Assembly: GCA_937967775.1 (NCBI GenBank) | Contig: CALCJH010000363.1 | Coordinates: forward strand, 1-9,967 | Length of the DNA: 9,967 nucleotides | Direction: 5' to 3' | Origin: an uncultured bacterium | Lineage (GTDB): Bacteria; Armatimonadota; UBA5829; DSUL01 | Part shown: positions 1-6,995 of the stretch, one piece after another | Layout: each line of letters begins with the position of its first letter | Position numbering within the stretch: the stretch's first letter is position 1 | The notes under the pieces: generated by a model | What the model was told of the DNA's origin: nothing | What the model saw: the letters and a program-made list of their open reading frames with translations, nothing else | The model's database searches: none | Program-made: the position numbers and the translations under genes

Positions 1-1
1 C

Positions 2-1303
2 CGTGGCGAGTACCTACGGGCCGTCCGTCAGGTGTGCAAGCTGTTCGAGGGCCGGCACGATGAGGTCATCCGCCAGCTCTCCGCGCAGATGGAGGAGGCT
101 GCGGAGAATCTGCATTTCGAGCGCGCCGCCGCCCTGCGCGACCGCATACGCGCTATCTCTCAACTGGCCGAGCGCCAGAAGGTCTTCTCCGTGGACGGCA
201 CGGACCAGGATGTGATGGGAGTCGCGCGCGACGGCGGCGACGTGGTGGCGCATGTGTTCTTCATCCGGGCTGGCAGGCTGATCGGGCAGGAGAACTTCAC
301 GCTGGAGGCTGACCCCGCTGAACCGGATGCCTCCGTGGTGGAGCAGTTCCTAAAGCAGTACTACGAGGGGGCGGCCACCATACCGGCCGAGGTGATCATC
401 CCCGTGCAGCCCGGGGATGCGGAAGCGATCCGCAACTATCTTACGGAGCGGCGGGGCAGGAGCGTACGCCTGACCGCGCCAGTGCGGGGGGGGAAGAGGA
501 AACTGGTGGAGATGGTGACCCGCAACGCGGAGCTGGAGCTGAAGCAGCGGGTGTTGCGCGGTGTATCGGACCGCGCGCGGGCCGAGCAAGCGTGCATGGA
601 GCTGGCGGAGGCCCTGGGCCTGGAGACCCCGCCTGTCCGCATTGAATGCTTCGATATCTCCAACCTGCAGGGCGGCTATGTAGTCGGTTCGATGGCTGTG
701 TTCGAGGACGGTCTCCCGGCGCGCAAGGAGTACCGGCATTTCCGTGTTCGCACCGTGGAAGGGCAGGATGATTTCGCTAGCATGAGAGAGGTCATCAGCC
801 GAAGGCTGGCGAACGCCCGCGAGGGGAGTGGGCGGTTCGGCGAGCTGCCGGACCTGATGTTGATAGACGGAGGCCGCGGTCAGTTGAGTGCCGCGCTGGA
901 GGCGGTGCGGGAGTCGGGAATAGAAGGACTCTCAGTCGCTTCGCTTGCCAAAAAGGAGGAGGAGATCTTCCTGCCGGGCAGCCCCGACCCGGTGAGACTG
1001 GAGCGGCACTCGGCCGCTCTGCGGCTGGTGCAGCACGTGCGTGACGAGGCTCACCGTTTCGCTGTCACGTATCACCGGAAGCTGCGAGGGAAAGGCAGCC
1101 TGGCCTCGTTGCTGGACGGCGTGCCCGGTATCGGCCCGGCGCGCCGGGCCCGGCTCGTCCGGGAGTTCGGGTCGGTGGAGGAGATGAGAAAGCTCACCAT
1201 AGAGGATCTGGCTCGCGCTCCCGGGATGAACCGCACTGTGGCGGCGGCCCTCTACGCGCGGCTGCACTCCGGCGAAAATGGTGAGGGGGCTCATGCGGCC
1301 TGA
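2..1303 (+). CDS. uvrC: UvrABC system protein C (excinuclease subunit), 5'-truncated
   Basis: UvrC makes the 3' and 5' incisions around DNA lesions marked by UvrA/UvrB in nucleotide excision repair. The reading frame is already open at the window edge, so about 433 C-terminal residues are seen; the GIY-YIG 3'-nuclease domain of this usually ~600-residue protein lies upstream. Visible in order: a UVR motif that binds UvrB (about residues 20-55 of this fragment, around NLHFERAAALRDRI); the RNase H-like 5'-nuclease region with IECFDISN (Asp about 218), EGQDDFASM and LMLIDGGRGQ (Asp about 289), and the His of DEAHRFA (about 351), which match the family's catalytic acids and histidine; and a C-terminal helix-hairpin-helix pair (VPGIGPARRARL and LARAPGMN). 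All key residues are intact. It heads a same-strand run and ends 13 nt before the alkyltransferase start. Identification is firm; only the N-terminus is missing. Confidence 0.97.
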   Translation, partial: RGEYLRAVRQVCKLFEGRHDEVIRQLSAQMEEAAENLHFERAAALRDRIRAISQLAERQKVFSVDGTDQDVMGVARDGGDVVAHVFFIRAGRLIGQENFTLEADPAEPDASVVEQFLKQYYEGAATIPAEVIIPVQPGDAEAIRNYLTERRGRSVRLTAPVRGGKRKLVEMVTRNAELELKQRVLRGVSDRARAEQACMELAEALGLETPPVRIECFDISNLQGGYVVGSMAVFEDGLPARKEYRHFRVRTVEGQDDFASMREVISRRLANAREGSGRFGELPDLMLIDGGRGQLSAALEAVRESGIEGLSVASLAKKEEEIFLPGSPDPVRLERHSAALRLVQHVRDEAHRFAVTYHRKLRGKGSLASLLDGVPGIGPARRARLVREFGSVEEMRKLTIEDLARAPGMNRTVAAALYARLHSGENGEGAHAA

Positions 1304-1310
1304 AGAAGGA
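1304..1310 (+). promoter_or_regulatory. Ribosome binding site that decides the ogt start
   Basis: AGAAGGA lies just after the uvrC stop codon and 6 nt before the ATG at 1317. This is ideal spacing and favours that ATG over the in-frame ATGs at 1278 and 1293, which lie within or over the end of uvrC. Confidence 0.6.
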
Positions 1311-1316
1311 CTCCGC

Positions 1317-1832
1317 ATGGGCAGCTACCAGACTCCCTGGGGCAGCGGCTGCGTGGCGTGCCGGGACGGGCGGCTGGTCCGCATCTGGCTGCCCGGAAGC
1401 GCGCCGCCGGAACTCATGGAGAGCGCTCCTGGCGGCGATGGGGACGCCTGCGCAGGGGCTTGCCGTCAGCTGGAGCAGTATTTCCGGGGCGAGCGGCGGA
1501 GCTTCGATCTGGAGCCGGACCTGAGTGGCGCTTCGCCGTTTTCGGCGGTAGTCCTGCGGGCGGCCATGCGCATCCCGTGGGGCGAGGTGCGCACTTATGG
1601 CTGGCTTGCGGCGGAAGCGGGCCGGCCCGGCGCGGCGCGCGCATGCGGTCAGGTGATGGCCCATAATCCCTTTCCGGTGCTCGTCCCGTGCCACAGGGTG
1701 GTTGCGGCAAACGGCGACGCTGGAGGATACTCCGCCGGGTTGCACTGGAAGCAGCGCTTGCTTGCTCTGGAAGGGTTCGACCTGGCGTTGCCGTCGGGCG
1801 CCTGTCCGGGCGGGGAGACGGGGAATGAGTGA
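1317..1832 (+). CDS. ogt: Methylated-DNA--protein-cysteine S-methyltransferase (O6-alkylguanine-DNA alkyltransferase)
   Basis: A suicide DNA-repair protein that moves the alkyl group from O6-alkylguanine (and O4-alkylthymine) to its own cysteine. From the ATG at 1317 it has 171 residues, typical of Ogt/MGMT. Residues 1-65 form a short variable N-terminal domain. The C-terminal domain carries the DNA-binding helix-turn-helix with the base-flipping Tyr (TYGWLA, Tyr94), the Arg finger (GAARACGQ, Arg108), the Asn hinge (HNPFP, Asn117), the active site LVPCHRVV (Cys125, His126) and the LEG glutamate (Glu152), so the catalytic set is complete. The start at 1317 was chosen for its ribosome site. The gene sits between uvrC and the small membrane protein and overlaps the latter by 8 nt, so it is probably co-transcribed with uvrC as a repair pair. 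No Ada-type regulatory domain is present. Confidence 0.95.
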   Translation: MGSYQTPWGSGCVACRDGRLVRIWLPGSAPPELMESAPGGDGDACAGACRQLEQYFRGERRSFDLEPDLSGASPFSAVVLRAAMRIPWGEVRTYGWLAAEAGRPGAARACGQVMAHNPFPVLVPCHRVVAANGDAGGYSAGLHWKQRLLALEGFDLALPSGACPGGETGNE

Positions 1833-2202
1833 CAGAGTTAAAGAGATCCTGCTGAGGTGGGTGGCGCACGCATTGATCCTCTGGGCTGTGGTGGCCGCGG
1901 GCAAGGCATTGCACATGCAGATCAGCCTCAGAGGATTCTGGGACGCGGTTCTTACGGTCTTCGTGCTGGCCTGCGCCAACACTGTGGTTCGCCCGGTGAT
2001 GAAGACCCTGCTTTTGCCTCTGAACTGCCTCAGCCTGGGGCTGCTGGGTTTCGCCGTGAATGTGCTGGTGCTGTGGGTGGTCAGTGAGCTGGTCCCCGGA
2101 TTCGAGATCGGTTCCGTGGGCGCGGCGGTATTCTGCGCGGTGATGCTGAGTATCCTGGGAGGAATAGTGAACCGGTTCCTGCGGCTGGTCAGGGAGGATT
2201 GA
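1825..2202 (+). CDS. Small four-helix membrane protein, Phage_holin_4_2 (DUF360/PF04020) family
   Basis: A 125-residue hydrophobic protein with four predicted membrane helices (about residues 10-28, 37-55, 66-90 and 97-116) and charged ends. The family signature is the middle stretch ANTVVRPVMKTLLLPLN followed by LGLLGFAVNVLVLW and a short LVPGFEI segment. Despite the holin label, members are common, chromosomally encoded, and of unknown function in most bacteria; nothing here suggests a phage. The start is the ATG at 1825, which overlaps the ogt stop by 8 nt and has GGAG at 1814-1817; an in-frame ATG at 1702 would run through ogt and lacks support. Its stop is one base before the rapZ start, so the two are probably translationally coupled. 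A role beside RapZ/YvcK in envelope physiology is only a guess from position. Confidence 0.88.
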   Translation: MSDRVKEILLRWVAHALILWAVVAAGKALHMQISLRGFWDAVLTVFVLACANTVVRPVMKTLLLPLNCLSLGLLGFAVNVLVLWVVSELVPGFEIGSVGAAVFCAVMLSILGGIVNRFLRLVRED

Positions 2203-2203
2203 A

Positions 2204-3088
2204 GTGTCCCGCGAGCTTGTGGTGGTCACGGGCATGTCCGGGGCGGGGAAGACCCTCGCCATCCACGTGTTCGAAGACCTGAACTTCTACTGCATAGACA
2301 ATCTGCCCCCGGAGCTTATGCCGGAGGCTGCCCGTCTTCTGACGCAAGACCGCGCCGACGTGAAGGGCTTGGCTCTGGTGGTGGACGCGCGCGCCGGCGC
2401 GATGTTCGACCATCTCATCGAGACCTTCGACAGGATGCGGGAGTCCCCCGTGGACGGCTTCCAGCGCCCCAAGGTGCTGTTTCTGGACGCAAGCGACGAG
2501 GTTCTGGTCCAGCGGTTCAAGGAGACCCGCCGCCGCCATCCTCTGGTGACGGATACACGGGGCATTATGGAGAGCATTCGCTACGAGCGCGAGCTGCTCT
2601 CGCCGCTCAAGGAACGGGCGGACAAGATCATTGACACCACCAAGCTGGAGCCGCTGGGACTGCGCAAGACTATCGAGCGCTATTTCTCGGGCCAGAGTCC
2701 GGCCGAGTCGCTGGTCATCACGGTCGTGTCCTTCGGGTTCAAGCATGGAATACCGATGGAGGCCGACGTCGTGTTCGACGTGCGCTTCCTTGCCAACCCG
2801 CACTATGTCTCTCGTCTGCGTCCGTATGACGGCAATTGCGAGCCGGTGCGCGACTACGTTATGTCGGACCCGCTGACGGAGCCTCTGCTGCAGCGGCTGT
2901 TCGATCTGGTGGAGTTCAGCATCCCGCAGTATGCCCGCGAAGGGAAGGCGTATCTCACCATCGCCATCGGGTGCACCGGTGGACGCCATCGCTCCGTGGT
3001 GGTGGCCAACGAGCTGGCGCGGTTCCTATCGGACAGGGACTACAACGTCATTGTGGAGCACAGGGACGTTGGCACAGGCCCGCTCTGA
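2204..3088 (+). CDS. rapZ: RapZ/YvcJ-type nucleotide-binding regulatory protein
   Basis: RapZ proteins bind and hydrolyse ATP/GTP. In E. coli RapZ is the RNA adaptor that controls amino-sugar (GlmS) synthesis; in Bacillus the homologue YvcJ has a less clear role. Here 294 residues match the family's usual ~290. The N-terminal P-loop is complete (GMSGAGKT, residues 10-17), followed by FYCIDNLPPELMP, FLDASDEVLVQRFKETRRRHPL (about 93-114) and YERELLSPLKERAD. The C-terminal domain has FGFKHGIPMEADVVFDVRF (about 177-195), NPHY, and IGCTGGRHRSV (about 255-265) with the conserved Cys257 and His262 of the effector-binding pocket. The start is GTG at 2204 with AGGGAGG at 2191-2197, 6 nt upstream. It is followed by yvcK, the classic neighbour. 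Whether RNA binding is conserved in this lineage cannot be told from sequence. Confidence 0.96.
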   Translation: MSRELVVVTGMSGAGKTLAIHVFEDLNFYCIDNLPPELMPEAARLLTQDRADVKGLALVVDARAGAMFDHLIETFDRMRESPVDGFQRPKVLFLDASDEVLVQRFKETRRRHPLVTDTRGIMESIRYERELLSPLKERADKIIDTTKLEPLGLRKTIERYFSGQSPAESLVITVVSFGFKHGIPMEADVVFDVRFLANPHYVSRLRPYDGNCEPVRDYVMSDPLTEPLLQRLFDLVEFSIPQYAREGKAYLTIAIGCTGGRHRSVVVANELARFLSDRDYNVIVEHRDVGTGPL

Positions 3089-4481
3089 GAGCTCGCGCTT
3101 CTCCGAGGCCGCACTGTGGCTGCGGAGCTCGCTGAAATGGCTCTACCCCGGTATGCGGGTGAAGCGATGGCTTCTGCTCGTCCCTGTGGGGATTAGTCTG
3201 GTCATCATCGGGGTGGGGCTCATCACCAATCTCCGGACCTTCGACTATCTGCGCCTGCTGGACGACCTTGCCCGCACCGTCTTCCTGCGCTTCGGGGTGG
3301 AGCTCAACCTTCCACGCGTATATGTGCCGGTCAGCCTGGTGTTTATGGCGGCGGGGCTGCTGCTGATCTTCGTTTCCATCAAGCAGACCATCGGTTCTAT
3401 CACATCCGCGCTGGTCACCATGGACAAGCGGCGCCTGGCGGATGTTGTGTTCCAGAAGCGGTATCTGGCCCAGGGCCAGAGAGTGGTGACCATCGGGGGC
3501 GGCACCGGACTCTCCACACTCCTGCGCGGTCTCAAGCAGTACACCAGCAATATCGTTGCCATCGTCACTGTAACGGACGACGGTGGGTCCAGCGGTGCGC
3601 TTCAGCGTCAGTTCGGGATGCTTCCGCCGGGAGACATCCGCAACTGTCTGGTGGCGCTGGCGGATGCGGAGACCCTGATGACGGATCTGCTGCAGTACCG
3701 GTTTGACGGCAGGGGGGATCACCAGGCGGATGAAGGCAGACCACAGCCGCCAGGTGCCCCCGGGTCGCTCGAAGGGCATTCGTTCGGGAATCTTCTTCTG
3801 GCGGCGATGACCCATCTGACCGGTGACTTCGAGATGGCTGTCAAGGAGACCAGCCGGGTCCTTGCCATCCGTGGACGGGTGTTACCCTCCACTGTTCAGA
3901 ACGTCTCGCTGATGGCGGAGATGGAAGATGGCACCGTGGTAGAGGGCGAGACCTCCATCCTGAAGGCGCCAGGCGCCATTAAAAGCATTTATCTGAACCC
4001 GCCGGAGGTGCAGCCGCTGTCGGAAGCGCTGGATGCGATCCATAACGCCGAAGCCATTATCATCGGCCCAGGGAGCGTGTTCACCAGCATCATTCCGAAC
4101 CTGCTGGTGCGCGGCATTCCCGAGGCGATCTCTCGGTCGAAGGCGCTGAAAGTCTACGTTTGCAACGTCATGACCCAGCCGGGAGAGACCGACGGCTTCG
4201 GTGTGGTGGATCACATCCGCGCCATCGAGCGGCATACGCCCGCGGTCCGTCTGTTCGATTATGTCCTGATGAACGACAGCGTCCCATCCAGAGAGCTGCT
4301 GGAGCGGTACCGCCGGGAAGGGGCGGACCTGGTTCCGCCGGATGTGGAGGGCGTCCGGCAGATGGGCTACCACCCGGTGGTTGCGCCGCTCATCAGTGAG
4401 ACGGAGGTTGTCCGCCACGACCCGGACAAGCTGGCGTCCGCGGTGATGCGACTTCTTTTCGAGAGGGCGCCCCGGCTGTGA
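3069..4481 (+). CDS. yvcK: YvcK/CofD-like gluconeogenesis factor with N-terminal membrane anchor
   Basis: YvcK binds UDP-GlcNAc in Bacillus and is needed for growth on gluconeogenic carbon sources and for normal cell shape. The core fold starts near VVTIGGGTGLSTLLRGLKQ and continues through IVTVTDDGGSSGALQ, LPPGDIRNCLVALAD, GHSFGNLLLAAM, IIIGPGSVFTSIIPNLL and VYVCNVMTQPGETDGF, all family hallmarks. Ahead of it is an extension with WLYPGMRVKRW and two membrane helices (nt about 3168-3227 and 3321-3380), absent from the ~317-residue Bacillus protein but seen in other phyla. The start is uncertain: TTG at 3069 (470 residues, GGAG 10 nt upstream, 20-nt overlap with rapZ) keeps the whole WLYPG motif, whereas ATG at 3153 cuts into it. 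A Gly/Pro-rich insert of about 20 residues (nt about 3708-3770) precedes the GHSFGN motif. The stop overlaps the maf start by 4 nt. No whiA follows. Confidence 0.93.
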   Translation: MAQARSESSRFSEAALWLRSSLKWLYPGMRVKRWLLLVPVGISLVIIGVGLITNLRTFDYLRLLDDLARTVFLRFGVELNLPRVYVPVSLVFMAAGLLLIFVSIKQTIGSITSALVTMDKRRLADVVFQKRYLAQGQRVVTIGGGTGLSTLLRGLKQYTSNIVAIVTVTDDGGSSGALQRQFGMLPPGDIRNCLVALADAETLMTDLLQYRFDGRGDHQADEGRPQPPGAPGSLEGHSFGNLLLAAMTHLTGDFEMAVKETSRVLAIRGRVLPSTVQNVSLMAEMEDGTVVEGETSILKAPGAIKSIYLNPPEVQPLSEALDAIHNAEAIIIGPGSVFTSIIPNLLVRGIPEAISRSKALKVYVCNVMTQPGETDGFGVVDHIRAIERHTPAVRLFDYVLMNDSVPSRELLERYRREGADLVPPDVEGVRQMGYHPVVAPLISETEVVRHDPDKLASAVMRLLFERAPRL

Positions 4482-5068
4482 AAGGAGCGCCTCCCCGGGT
4501 GGTCCTAGCCTCGGCGTCCCCTCGACGGCGGGAGCTGCTGGGCTGCATTGTCCGGGAATTCCGGGTGGTGGAGCCGGGTATAGATGAAGAGGCCCATTTT
4601 GCTCCGCCGCTGGAGCAGGGAATCCAGGACGTGGCGCGGGCGAAATGCCTGGCGGTGGCCGCATCCTGTCCTGATGAACTTGTCATTGCCGCGGATACCG
4701 TTGTGGCCGTGGACAGCGAGCTCCTCGGCAAGCCGACCGGTGCGGAAGACGCAGCACGGATGCTCCGGTTGCTTTCGGGAAGGGAGCACCGGGTCCTGAC
4801 CGGCGTGGCGGTCGCCGTGAAGGGCACGCTCAGAACGGGCTGCGAAACCACCCGCGTCGTGTTCGACCACATATCCGAGGAGCAGATCGCAGCATATGTG
4901 GCAAGCGGTGAGCCGTTCGACAAGGCGGGCGCTTACGGCATTCAGGGGCGCGCCAGCGTCTTCGTGAAGGGGATCGAGGGGTGCTACTTCAACGTGGTGG
5001 GCCTGCCGCTCCATCTGCTCGCGAAGCTGCTGGAGGGTTGTGGTTGGCCGGCCTGGCAGCTCTGGTGA
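4478..5068 (+). CDS. maf: Maf family nucleoside triphosphate pyrophosphatase (YhdE type, dTTP/UTP)
   Basis: Maf proteins cleave non-canonical or pyrimidine nucleoside triphosphates to monophosphates, acting as house-cleaning enzymes and, in some bacteria, influencing septation. The 196 residues match the usual ~190-200. Motifs in order: LASASPRRRELL (10-21), the catalytic Asp in AADTVVAVD (Asp73), LGKP (Lys85), HRVLTGVAV, then FDKAGAYGIQG (148-157, Gln156) and FNVVGLP. The AYGIQG form fits the YhdE subfamily that prefers dTTP/UTP, rather than the YceF type. The GTG start overlaps the yvcK TGA within GTGA, with GAGAGGG about 10 nt upstream. It is the last gene of the run; a 48-nt gap separates it from the kinase. 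The C-terminus ends in a tryptophan-rich tail (WPAWQLW), a minor oddity. Confidence 0.95.
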   Translation: MKGAPPRVVLASASPRRRELLGCIVREFRVVEPGIDEEAHFAPPLEQGIQDVARAKCLAVAASCPDELVIAADTVVAVDSELLGKPTGAEDAARMLRLLSGREHRVLTGVAVAVKGTLRTGCETTRVVFDHISEEQIAAYVASGEPFDKAGAYGIQGRASVFVKGIEGCYFNVVGLPLHLLAKLLEGCGWPAWQLW

Positions 5069-5116
5069 CGCGGAGCCGTTTCGAAAAGCTCACTCCGTTG
5101 TGGGGGAGGGGTTCTG

Positions 5117-6652
5117 ATGGATTGCATCCTGGTTCATGATCTGGGGACCACAGGCGACAAGGCGGCGCTTTTCAGTCTGAAGGGGGAACTCATCGCCTCC
5201 CATACGGAACCCTACCCCACGCGTCAACTGCCCGGCGGGGGGTTCGAGCAGAACCCGGCGGACTGGCTTTCAGCGGTGGCTTACGCCACCCGGGAGGTGC
5301 TTCACACCGCGCGTGTGCGCCCCGGTGACGTCGCAGGCATCTCGCTGTCGGGCCATATGATGGGGGTAATCGCACTGGACGGTGCTCATCGCCCCGTCCG
5401 CCCGGCCATCCTTCACAGCGATATCCGCGCGGCGGCGCAGGCGCGCCGGCTCCGGCGGGGAGATCTGCCGGCAAGGATTCACCAGATCGCGGGAAACCCG
5501 CTGGATGTGCATTATCCCTGGTTGAAGATTGCCTGGCTGCGGGACAGCGAGCTGGAAAGCTACCGTGCGGCGCGGCTTTTCGTCCAGTGCAAGGACTACG
5601 TGACCTCCTGGCTCACGGGAAGCGAGCCGGTTACCGACTACTCTGACGCGTCCCTTTACGGATGCTGGGACTTCCACCGGATGGACTGGAGCCACGAACT
5701 GTGCGAGGCGGCCGGCATCGAGCAGGACCGCCTGCCGCGCGTGGCGCGAGCGGGTGAGAAGGCAGGGGAACTGCGTCCCGAGGCGGCGAAGGAACTCGGG
5801 CTTCCCGCCGGAGTCCCGGTGTTCATCGGACTGGGAGACGGCGCGTCCGCGGCTGTGGGTGCCGGAGCCTGGGAGCCGGGCTCCTGCTATACATATGTTG
5901 GCAGCACGGCATGGGTGGCCCGGACTGCGCGTGAGCCGGTCATAGACCCCGAGGGACGCCTTTTTACCCTGGCCATCGTTCCGGAACGGTTCACCTCCAT
6001 AGGAACGGTGCAAAGCGCCGGTGCTGCCTGGGACTGGGCGGTGACGCGGCTGTGTGAGGCCCACTTCGAGACGGCCGAATCTCTGGCCGCGGCGGTTCCT
6101 CCGGGTTCCAACGGCCTTCTGTTCCTGCCGTATCTGGCCGGCGAGCGCTCACCCATCTGGAATGACAATGCCCGGGGGGTCTGGTTCGGGCTTTCGAGCT
6201 CGCACGGGGTGGGGGATCTGCTCCGCTCGGTGCTGGAGGGGGCTGCCCTGGCTCTTGGTGGTATTCTCTGTGATATCTGCCGCTGTTCCGAAGGCGCGCC
6301 CAATGAGATCCGTCTGATCGGCGGGGGAGCCCGCGTCCGGCTGTGGAGGCAGATCCTGGCGGACTGCTTCGCCCGGCCGTGCGCCTTTCCGGACGAAGTG
6401 GGGGAGGCTACCTCGCGCGGGGCATACGCTGCGGCCGCGGTTGGCCTGGGCGCTATTGCTGGCTTCCAGGAGAGCGCTCGTCTTGTTCCTCCGGCGCATA
6501 CCGTCCGGCCCGTCGCGGCGCACTCCGCATTGTATCAGGCGATGCGCCCCCTTTTTGAAGACCTGTATTCCCGGCTCAAGACTGCCTATGATGATCTTGC
6601 CAGACTGCGTGTGCGCCTGCGGGCGCTGGAGGTGACGGATGCCGCTGTATGA
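5117..6652 (+). CDS. FGGY-family carbohydrate kinase (xylulokinase-like, substrate unknown)
   Basis: An ATP-dependent sugar or polyol kinase of the FGGY superfamily, 511 residues, full length. The phosphate-1 loop is HDLGTTGDKAALF (7-19). FEQNPADWL follows, then SGHMMGVIALD (78-88) and RPAILHSD (95-102), where xylulokinases normally have a Gln-Met-His-Gly and a Trp-Asn-Asp. CKDYVTSWLTG (158-168) and DYSDASLYGCWD follow. The likely catalytic base is Asp241 in GLGDGASAAVGAG (238-250), and the adenosine loop is IRLIGGGARVRLWRQILAD (398-416). The overall closest fit is XylB, but the substituted substrate-side motifs mean the sugar cannot be named. The start ATG has GGGGAGGGG directly upstream. 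No sugar transporter, isomerase or regulator is adjacent; the only partner is the overlapping zinc-ribbon gene downstream. Confidence 0.9.
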   Translation: MDCILVHDLGTTGDKAALFSLKGELIASHTEPYPTRQLPGGGFEQNPADWLSAVAYATREVLHTARVRPGDVAGISLSGHMMGVIALDGAHRPVRPAILHSDIRAAAQARRLRRGDLPARIHQIAGNPLDVHYPWLKIAWLRDSELESYRAARLFVQCKDYVTSWLTGSEPVTDYSDASLYGCWDFHRMDWSHELCEAAGIEQDRLPRVARAGEKAGELRPEAAKELGLPAGVPVFIGLGDGASAAVGAGAWEPGSCYTYVGSTAWVARTAREPVIDPEGRLFTLAIVPERFTSIGTVQSAGAAWDWAVTRLCEAHFETAESLAAAVPPGSNGLLFLPYLAGERSPIWNDNARGVWFGLSSSHGVGDLLRSVLEGAALALGGILCDICRCSEGAPNEIRLIGGGARVRLWRQILADCFARPCAFPDEVGEATSRGAYAAAAVGLGAIAGFQESARLVPPAHTVRPVAAHSALYQAMRPLFEDLYSRLKTAYDDLARLRVRLRALEVTDAAV

Positions 6653-6995
6653 GTATCGCTGTCAGGACTGCTCGCGCCGGTTTACGGCGCTGGTGGGCGT
6701 GGTGGCGGACTCCCGCGATCCCGCCTGCCCGCGGTGCGGATCGGCGAATCTGCAGAGGTTGATGAGCCGTTTCGGCTCCCCGCGCAGCGAGGACCAGGTC
6801 TTGGACGATCTTGCGGACATAGACCGCTACGGGGATATCGAGGAGAATCCGAAGAAGCTCAAGAAATGGGTCCGTGAGATGAGCAAGTCCATGGATGAGG
6901 ATCTGGGCGACGACCTGGAGGAGTTGCTGGAGGAGATGGATCGTCCGGAAGGCGAGGAGTACGGCGGGGACTCCGAGCCGGACCGCATCTACTGA
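6639..6995 (+). CDS. FmdB-type zinc-ribbon protein with acidic tail
   Basis: A 118-residue protein opening with MPLYEYRCQDCSRRF, the standard start of the FmdB/CxxC putative regulatory family. Four cysteines (8, 11, 30, 33; CQDC and CPRC) form a zinc ribbon. The rest is hydrophilic and, from about residue 87, very acidic (SMDEDLGDDLEELLEEMD), probably an amphipathic helix or disordered tail. The family's role is unclear; a regulatory function is annotated but little tested. The start at 6639 is supported by GGAGGTGA at 6628-6635 inside the kinase gene, giving a 14-nt overlap with that gene and suggesting coupled translation. The stop directly abuts the stop of the opposing lipoprotein gene. 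Confidence 0.9.
   Translation: MPLYEYRCQDCSRRFTALVGVVADSRDPACPRCGSANLQRLMSRFGSPRSEDQVLDDLADIDRYGDIEENPKKLKKWVREMSKSMDEDLGDDLEELLEEMDRPEGEEYGGDSEPDRIY

Noticed and set aside
1278..1316. Upstream ATG starts for ogt (1278 and 1293)
   Set aside because: They add residues over the end of uvrC without a suitable ribosome site; ATG 1317 has AGAAGGA at ideal spacing and begins where the family's conserved sequence begins.
1194..1982. Long minus-strand open frame opposite ogt
   Set aside because: It lies opposite well-conserved genes (uvrC end, ogt, the membrane protein), has no recognisable motif and is rich in Arg/Pro as expected from GC-rich antisense sequence.
1825..2202. Prophage remnant, from the holin family name
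   Set aside because: No lysin, integrase, structural gene or attachment site is nearby; the flanks are housekeeping genes.
2189..2989. 266-residue minus-strand open frame opposite rapZ
   Set aside because: The + strand rapZ is unmistakable throughout; the antisense translation has no family features.
3048..4664. Large minus-strand open frames opposite yvcK and maf
   Set aside because: Both are shadows of conserved genes with full motifs on the + strand; the translations are low-complexity and lack ribosome sites.
5270..6064. 264-residue minus-strand open frame opposite the FGGY kinase
   Set aside because: The kinase frame is intact with ordered motifs; the antisense frame shows none.
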